From the NCBI GenBank assembly GCA_016294075.1, contig JAEDCQ010000010.1, positions 1-63,568 on the forward strand: 63,568 bases of DNA, written 5' to 3'. Under the pieces are notes generated by a model. It made no database searches. It was not told where the DNA came from and was given only the letters and a program-made list of their open reading frames with translations. Numbering within the stretch: position 1 is the first letter of the stretch; each line of letters opens with the position of its first letter. The DNA comes from Lachnospiraceae bacterium. Lineage in GTDB: Bacteria; Bacillota; Clostridia; Lachnospirales; Lachnospiraceae. The position numbers and the translations under genes are program-made. This document shows, in pieces, positions 59,131-63,568 of the stretch.

Positions 59131-60279
59131 ATGCATAAGAAAACAATTTTAGATTACGAGACAGTAGAATTGGATGAGGCTACGGATGAGCTTGTCATAA
59201 TTGATCAGACCCTCCTCCCGGGAAGGACAGAAATCATACGTCTGCATACAGCACAGGAAATATGGGATGCGATTTACCTTCTGCGTGTCCGCGGAGCACC
59301 GGCTATAGGTGTGGCAGCGGCATTCGGCATTTATATCCTTGCGAAACAGATTGCATCGAAGCAGGATATGCACAATGCGTCTAAAGCTGCGGACTGTGAG
59401 CAGGATTTTGAAAAGTTTTATGCAGAGTTTGTAAAGCAGAAGGATTATTTAAACAGTGCAAGACCGACTGCCGTAAATTTATCGTGGGCGCTTAACAGAA
59501 TGGATAGACTGTGCCGGTCAATGAGTGACAGACCGGTTTCTGACATTGTTGACGCATTAAAAAAAGAAGCTATTGCCATAAAAGAAGAAGATATCCGTGT
59601 CTGCAAAGCAATCGGAGAATATGGGCTGACATTGGTAAAGCCCGGAGACGGTATTTTGACACATTGCAATGCCGGGCAGCTTGCAACCTGTAAATACGGT
59701 ACGGCTACGGCTCCGATTTATCTGGGTCATGAAAAGGGCTACAACTTTCGGGTATTTGCAGATGAGACAAGACCACTTTTACAAGGGGCGAGACTTACGG
59801 CATATGAACTGCATTCTGCGGGAATAGATGTGACACTGATTTGTGATAATATGTGTGCCACTGTTATGAAAAATGGATGGGTCAATGCCGTGTTTGTAGG
59901 TTGTGACAGAGTGGCGGCAAACGGGGATACAGCTAATAAAATCGGAACAAGCGGAGTTGCTGCAATAGCAAAGCATTACGGGGTGCCTGTATATATCTGT
60001 GCACCGACCTCGACAATTGATCCGGATACGAAGACCGGCGCCGAGATTAAGATAGAAGAAAGACCGGCAGAAGAAGTGACTGAAATGTGGTATAGGGAGC
60101 GCATGGCACCCGAAGGAGTAAAGGTGTTTAATCCCGCATTTGATGTAACCGACCATACTTTGATTGCAGGAATTGTGACAGAATTTGGAATTGCCAAGGC
60201 TCCGTATGAGGAATCTCTTCGGATGATATTGGATAAAAAAGAAAAAAGGTATCGGGAATGCAGCGGGAACAGGGCATAA
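59131..60279 (+). CDS. mtnA: S-methyl-5-thioribose-1-phosphate isomerase (MtnA-like)
   Basis: The 382-residue eIF2B-alpha-like isomerase has RGAPAIGVAAAFGIYILA, the catalytic Cys in ILTHCNAGQLATCKYGTATA, VFADETRPLLQGARLTAYEL, and GCDRVAANGDTANKIGTSG with the catalytic Asp. It converts methylthioribose-1-P to methylthioribulose-1-P, or acts on 5-deoxyribose-1-P in the DHAP shunt. A conserved MtnA signature and length are clear; the usual downstream mtn genes are missing. Confidence 0.88.
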   Translation: MHKKTILDYETVELDEATDELVIIDQTLLPGRTEIIRLHTAQEIWDAIYLLRVRGAPAIGVAAAFGIYILAKQIASKQDMHNASKAADCEQDFEKFYAEFVKQKDYLNSARPTAVNLSWALNRMDRLCRSMSDRPVSDIVDALKKEAIAIKEEDIRVCKAIGEYGLTLVKPGDGILTHCNAGQLATCKYGTATAPIYLGHEKGYNFRVFADETRPLLQGARLTAYELHSAGIDVTLICDNMCATVMKNGWVNAVFVGCDRVAANGDTANKIGTSGVAAIAKHYGVPVYICAPTSTIDPDTKTGAEIKIEERPAEEVTEMWYRERMAPEGVKVFNPAFDVTDHTLIAGIVTEFGIAKAPYEESLRMILDKKEKRYRECSGNRA

Positions 60280-60289
60280 GTCCCTGAAT

Positions 60290-60318
60290 GCATACATTTC
60301 GGCTGTCAGTCATAAAAT
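60290..60318 (+). promoter_or_regulatory. candidate sporulation promoter (sigma-E or sigma-G)
   Basis: GCATACA (60290-60296), 14 bp, CATAAAAT (60311-60318). The -10 agrees with the sigma-E pattern CATANNNT; read as sigma-G it is GCATA, 16 bp, CATAAAA. Confidence 0.45.
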
Positions 60319-60357
60319 AACTGAAAAAGCATTTAAAATAAATTATTGGGTGTCAAC

Positions 60358-61101
60358 ATGACCGGTAAAAGATATATTTTGATTGAGCTTTTTTTAGTTA
60401 TCATATTGTCGTACTTATTGATAAATTTATTTCTGACTTATAACAGGGAGCAGACTGTCAGCTCAAATATTGTTGTAGAGGAAAAGATATGTTATCTGAC
60501 ATTTGATGACGGACCCAGCAAAAACACTGAGAAGATATTGGATATTTTGGCAGAATACGATGCGAAGGCAACTTTTTTTCTGCTTGGCTGCGAATTAAGT
60601 GAAGAGAAACGACCGGTTTTGGAGCGTATTATAAAAGAAGGCCATGAAGTAGGGCTTCATTCTAACATACATAAATATGATAAGCTCTATGCGGATGAAG
60701 AAACCTGTTTAAAGGATTTTGATAGTGAATATCAGGTACTAAAGGAAGAGTATGGCGTGGATACAAAATTGTTACGTTTTCCCGGTGGAAGTACCTGTGT
60801 TTGCCTGAAGGGAAGAAGAGAATCTTTTATTAATACAATGAGGGAAAATGGGTTTCGATGTTTTGATTGGCATGTAAGCGGTGAGGATTCCGTGGGAAAT
60901 CCGACAGTCTGGTCCATACAAAAGAATGTTTTTGATTGGGTTTTTAATTATAATTATCCAATTGTCCTTTTACATGATTCCAAAATTGCGGATACAACGG
61001 TGGAAGCTTTGCCGGGAATTTTAGAAAAAGTCAAGGAAGCAGGGTATTCTTTCGAAACATTAGAAGAAAGAGACGAATATCTGTTTAGGTTGAAGAAGTA
61101 A
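60358..61101 (+). CDS. polysaccharide deacetylase, membrane-anchored
   Basis: The 247-residue protein has an N-terminal helix (about 5-22, ILIELFLVIILSYLLINLFL) and a NodB domain: CYLTFDDGPSKNTEKIL with the metal-binding DD pair, EVGLHSNIHKYDKLY with a His pair, LRFPGGSTCVCLKGRR, and FDWHVSGEDS. It would deacetylate peptidoglycan or chitin-like sugars. A sporulation-type promoter lies upstream, and PdaA/PdaB relatives act in cortex formation, so a spore role is plausible. The ribosome binding site is weak for both ATG 60358 and TTG 60346. Confidence 0.85.
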   Translation: MTGKRYILIELFLVIILSYLLINLFLTYNREQTVSSNIVVEEKICYLTFDDGPSKNTEKILDILAEYDAKATFFLLGCELSEEKRPVLERIIKEGHEVGLHSNIHKYDKLYADEETCLKDFDSEYQVLKEEYGVDTKLLRFPGGSTCVCLKGRRESFINTMRENGFRCFDWHVSGEDSVGNPTVWSIQKNVFDWVFNYNYPIVLLHDSKIADTTVEALPGILEKVKEAGYSFETLEERDEYLFRLKK

Positions 61102-61145
61102 ATCATATTAAAATAAGAAACGACGGAGAAAAAAGAGTTGAGATA

Positions 61146-62489
61146 ATGAAAATAAATAACGGATATTTAGAGGAAATTTTAAGAATCGGTCTACCGATTA
61201 CGATGCAGAGCATATTGCAGGCTTCGTACAGTCTGGTGGATCAGATTATGGTCGGGACATTGGGCACAATGAGCATAGCGGGAAGCGGTCTTGTGGGCAA
61301 ATTCTCATCACTCGTAAATTTCACACTCGCAGCGGTGGCTTCCGTAACGTCAATTTTGGTAGCACAGTATCATGGAAATAAAGACAGAGATGGGATAAAC
61401 AAAGGCTTTTTTTCGTGTCTGTATCTGGCTATGGCGGTCATGCTGCTTTTTCTGCTTCCCTGTTTATGGATACCGGATACTATTTTATCCGTATACACAA
61501 CTGATTTTGAGATGGTAAAGGAAGCAGTCCCCTATTTTACGGCAATTGCACTCAGCTTTATACCGATGACGCTGACAATGCAGTTCTCCGCACTTCTTAG
61601 AAGTATAGAAAAAAGCAAGGTTCCCTTATATGCGGGAATTGCTTCCATGATTGGGAACATTATTTTTAATTATCTGTTCATTTTCGGTAAAATGGGAATG
61701 CCTTGTCTGGGATTGATTGGAGCAGGAATCGGTACACTGCTTGCCAGAAGCATAGAAAGTATTCTGCTGCTTGGTGTCCTTGTTTTTATGAGAAAAAAAG
61801 AAGAACTGTATCTACAGCCGGTTAGTCTTTTTTATACAAAGCAATATAAAAAAATTGCGCTTATTGTTTTCCCGATTCTGTTTAATGAATTTTCCTGGAG
61901 TGTGGGAGAAAATATTTATGCTGCAATTTACGGAAGAATCGGCACGCAGGCAGTTGCGGCCATGACACTTACGAATCCTTTGCAGGGAATGTTTATCGGA
62001 ATGTTTTCGGGAGTATCGGCGGCAGCAACCGTGATGGTGGGGAAAAGACTCGGACGCGACGAAAAAGAGGAAGCATATGCGATAGGAAAATATCTGGCGA
62101 AGGTATCGGCAGCAGGCGCATGTCTGGCATCCGTTCTTCTGATTATCATATCCGACTGCTATATTTCCTTATTCCGGATAGAAGCGCAGGTGGCAGAAAC
62201 GACAAAAAGAATTCTTTTTGTATTGGCATTATTGCTGATTGTAAAAATACTGAATATGGTAATTGCAGGCGGTATATTGCGAAGCGGCGGAAAAACACAG
62301 TATACCCTGTATATTGATTTAATCGGAACATGGGTGTTTGGAGTGCCGTTTGGGTTATTGGCTGCATTTGTCTGGAAATTACCGATTGAAAGTGTCTATT
62401 TTCTTCTTTCGATGGAAGAAGTGGTAAGACTATTCATTACGTTTGCTGTATTCAAAAGGAAAATATGGATGAATAATGTGACTTCTTAA
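61146..62489 (+). CDS. MATE family efflux transporter
   Basis: The 447-residue protein has twelve helices in the MATE arrangement: ILRIGLPITMQSILQASYSL, VDQIMVGTLGTMSIAGSGLV, and a second half opening IALIVFPILFNEFSWSVGEN. MATE exporters use Na+ or H+ gradients to expel drugs or metabolites. It is 44 bp after the deacetylase. Confidence 0.92.
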   Translation: MKINNGYLEEILRIGLPITMQSILQASYSLVDQIMVGTLGTMSIAGSGLVGKFSSLVNFTLAAVASVTSILVAQYHGNKDRDGINKGFFSCLYLAMAVMLLFLLPCLWIPDTILSVYTTDFEMVKEAVPYFTAIALSFIPMTLTMQFSALLRSIEKSKVPLYAGIASMIGNIIFNYLFIFGKMGMPCLGLIGAGIGTLLARSIESILLLGVLVFMRKKEELYLQPVSLFYTKQYKKIALIVFPILFNEFSWSVGENIYAAIYGRIGTQAVAAMTLTNPLQGMFIGMFSGVSAAATVMVGKRLGRDEKEEAYAIGKYLAKVSAAGACLASVLLIIISDCYISLFRIEAQVAETTKRILFVLALLLIVKILNMVIAGGILRSGGKTQYTLYIDLIGTWVFGVPFGLLAAFVWKLPIESVYFLLSMEEVVRLFITFAVFKRKIWMNNVTS

Positions 62490-62521
62490 AAAAGGCCGGC
62501 CGGCATTCAATAAATCATCAC

Positions 62522-62550
62522 TTTACAAAAACATGGCAAAACTATATAAT
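62522..62550 (+). promoter_or_regulatory. promoter of the second degV gene
   Basis: TTTACA (62522-62527), exactly 17 bp, TATAAT (62545-62550). Confidence 0.75.
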
Positions 62551-62588
62551 ATAGTAATCAAAACTATGTAAAGGGGACTGGCCAAAAA

Positions 62589-63473
62589 ATGAGCAATTTT
62601 ATTCTAAGCTGCTGTTCAACGGCAGATTTGTCAAAAGAGCATTTTAATAAAAGAGATCTTCATTACATCTGTTTTCATTATGAGCTGGATGGTGTACAGT
62701 ATAACGATGATTTGGGGCAGTCAATGCCGTTTGATAAATTTTATCAGGCGATGGCTGACGGAGCGGAAACCAAAACCTCCCAGATTAATGTTTCGGAATT
62801 TGAAGAATATTTTGAGCCGTTTTTGCAGCAGGGAAAAGATATTCTGCATTTATGTCTTTCTTCCGGTATAACAGGCGTACTTAATTCGGCGAATATTGCA
62901 AGAGATATTCTGCAGGAAAAATATCCTGAGCGAAAGATTTATGTCGTCGATTCTCTGGGAGCTTCCTCCGGATATGGTCTGCTTATGGATAAGCTTGCGG
63001 ATTTGCGCGACGAGGGAAAAAGTATTGACGAAGTGTATGAGTGGGCATTGGAAAACCGCTTAAAGCTTCAGCATTGGTTCTTTTCCACCGATTTGACATT
63101 TTATGTAAAAGGCGGCAGAATCAGTAAAACCTCAGGCTTTGTCGGAAATGTATTAAATATCTGTCCTTTATTGAATGTTGACGGAGAGGGAAAACTTATC
63201 CCCCGCTATAAAATCAGAACAAAGCGCAAGGTAATTGAAGCAATTGTACAGCAAATGGTTTTACATGCGCAGGACGGAATCGATTACAGCGGTAAATGCT
63301 ATATTTCTCAATCAGCCTGTATGGAGGATGCAAGAGCGGTTGCAGACTTGGTTGAAAGCCATTTTCCGAAGCTTTCAGGCAGGGTAGAGATTAACGATAT
63401 CGGAACGACCATCGGAAGTCATACGGGTCCGGGCACCGTAGCACTCTTTTTCTGGGGTGACGTGAGAGAATAA
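62589..63473 (+). CDS. DegV family protein, second copy
   Basis: The 294-residue protein starts MSNFILSCCSTADLSKEHF and has DegV features: LHLCLSSGITGVLNSANIAR, VVDSLGASSGYGLLMDKLAD, and FYVKGGRISKTSGFVGNVLN. It binds a fatty acid for FakA-type kinases. It differs greatly from the copy at 27911 (the usual DSS ligand loop reads CST). ATG 62589 follows a GGGGA ribosome binding site. It is monocistronic with its own promoter and terminator. Confidence 0.9.
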   Translation: MSNFILSCCSTADLSKEHFNKRDLHYICFHYELDGVQYNDDLGQSMPFDKFYQAMADGAETKTSQINVSEFEEYFEPFLQQGKDILHLCLSSGITGVLNSANIARDILQEKYPERKIYVVDSLGASSGYGLLMDKLADLRDEGKSIDEVYEWALENRLKLQHWFFSTDLTFYVKGGRISKTSGFVGNVLNICPLLNVDGEGKLIPRYKIRTKRKVIEAIVQQMVLHAQDGIDYSGKCYISQSACMEDARAVADLVESHFPKLSGRVEINDIGTTIGSHTGPGTVALFFWGDVRE

Positions 63474-63512
63474 AAAATCGGTATAGAGTTTTAAAACTCT
63501 ATACCGATTTTT
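63473..63512. terminator. perfect palindromic terminator
   Basis: A 20-nt arm (63473-63492, AAAAATCGGTATAGAGTTTT) and its exact complement (63493-63512), ending in T residues. It can work in both directions. Confidence 0.9.
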
Positions 63513-63533
63513 ATTGTATCAGCATAAAAATAA

Positions 63534-63564
63534 ACCACCTGCTATGCAGGTGTGTCCACGGACA
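63534..63564 (+). repeat. IS200-left-end-like hairpin at the window edge
   Basis: ACCACCTGC-TAT-GCAGGTG (63534-63552) matches the left hairpin of the IS element at 10554. TGTCC-AC-GGACA follows at 63553-63564. The element, if present, would continue outside the window. Confidence 0.45.
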
Positions 63565-63568
63565 GCTT

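Noticed and set aside
1..63568. CRISPR array, tRNA or rRNA genes, prophage
   Set aside because: No regularly spaced direct repeats, no tRNA-like cloverleaf or rRNA signature, and no phage structural genes were noticed; a program search could still find a missed tRNA.

Overview
The window looks like chromosomal DNA of a low-GC Gram-positive anaerobe of the Clostridia, most likely a butyrate-forming member of the Lachnospiraceae. The evidence is an intact thl-crt-hbd-bcd-etfB-etfA butyryl-CoA operon, the endospore genes spoIIAA-spoIIAB-sigF and spoVAA-E, a Val T-box ahead of valS, AT-rich intergenic DNA, strong AGGAGG-type ribosome binding sites and many small conserved Firmicutes families. The genus cannot be fixed from the sequence alone. 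No rRNA, tRNA, CRISPR array or prophage was seen.

Layout. 1-0.6 kb holds degenerate remnants. 0.66-7.4 kb carries a Smr-less MutS2-like ATPase, a HAD phosphatase, a DinG/XPD-type helicase with a nuclease-like N-terminus, and a GH13 amylase-family enzyme. 7.6-10.4 kb has a small acidic lipoprotein and a PadR / DUF1700 / DUF4097 / PspC envelope module. 10.5-11.3 kb is an IS200-type element with a 23-bp hairpin over its ribosome binding site and a structured 3' tail. 11.4-18.1 kb has an ECF transporter S subunit, T-box-valS-folC, a small ORF and a zinc-ribbon/TPR protein. 18.2-27.2 kb is sporulation: spoIIAA-AB-sigF, then spoVAA-AB-AC, with spoVAD and spoVAE displaced downstream. Between these pieces lie a fructokinase, a deleted GH32 glycosidase remnant, ridA, a shikimate kinase and a DMT transporter. 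Each spoVA fragment has its own forespore-type promoter candidate.

27.2-36.9 kb has DUF5721, a DegV protein, a LytTR regulator, DUF1294, argG and divergent GNAT-argJ-argB-argD around a promoter full of ARG-box-like repeats, then an orphan solute-binding protein. 36.97-43.7 kb holds a YdcZ-type transporter, comEA, a response regulator / histidine kinase pair, a GerMN lipoprotein and comEC. The kinase-regulator-GerMN order recalls actinobacterial mtrA-mtrB-lpqB. A WalR/MtrA-like TGTAAY repeat lies at the promoter of the nearby NlpC/P60 hydrolase (44.6-45.8 kb). 45.8-46.4 kb is an AT-rich gap with a cluster of DnaA boxes upstream of hpf. 47.0-51.2 kb has a GT-C-like membrane protein, a GT2-GtrA fusion and an M23 peptidase. 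51.3-57.6 kb is the butyrate operon, interrupted after thl by a roughly 125-nt palindromic element. 58-63.5 kb has nagA, an mtnA-like isomerase, a polysaccharide deacetylase with a sporulation-type promoter, a MATE transporter and a second DegV protein. The last bases hold a hairpin like the left end of the IS200 element.

The strongest leads are the comEA-RR-HK-GerMN-comEC cassette with its candidate binding site, the DnaA-box cluster before hpf, the palindromic element inside the butyrate operon, the scattered spoVA locus with per-fragment promoters, and the TnpB-less IS200 element with a structured tail.
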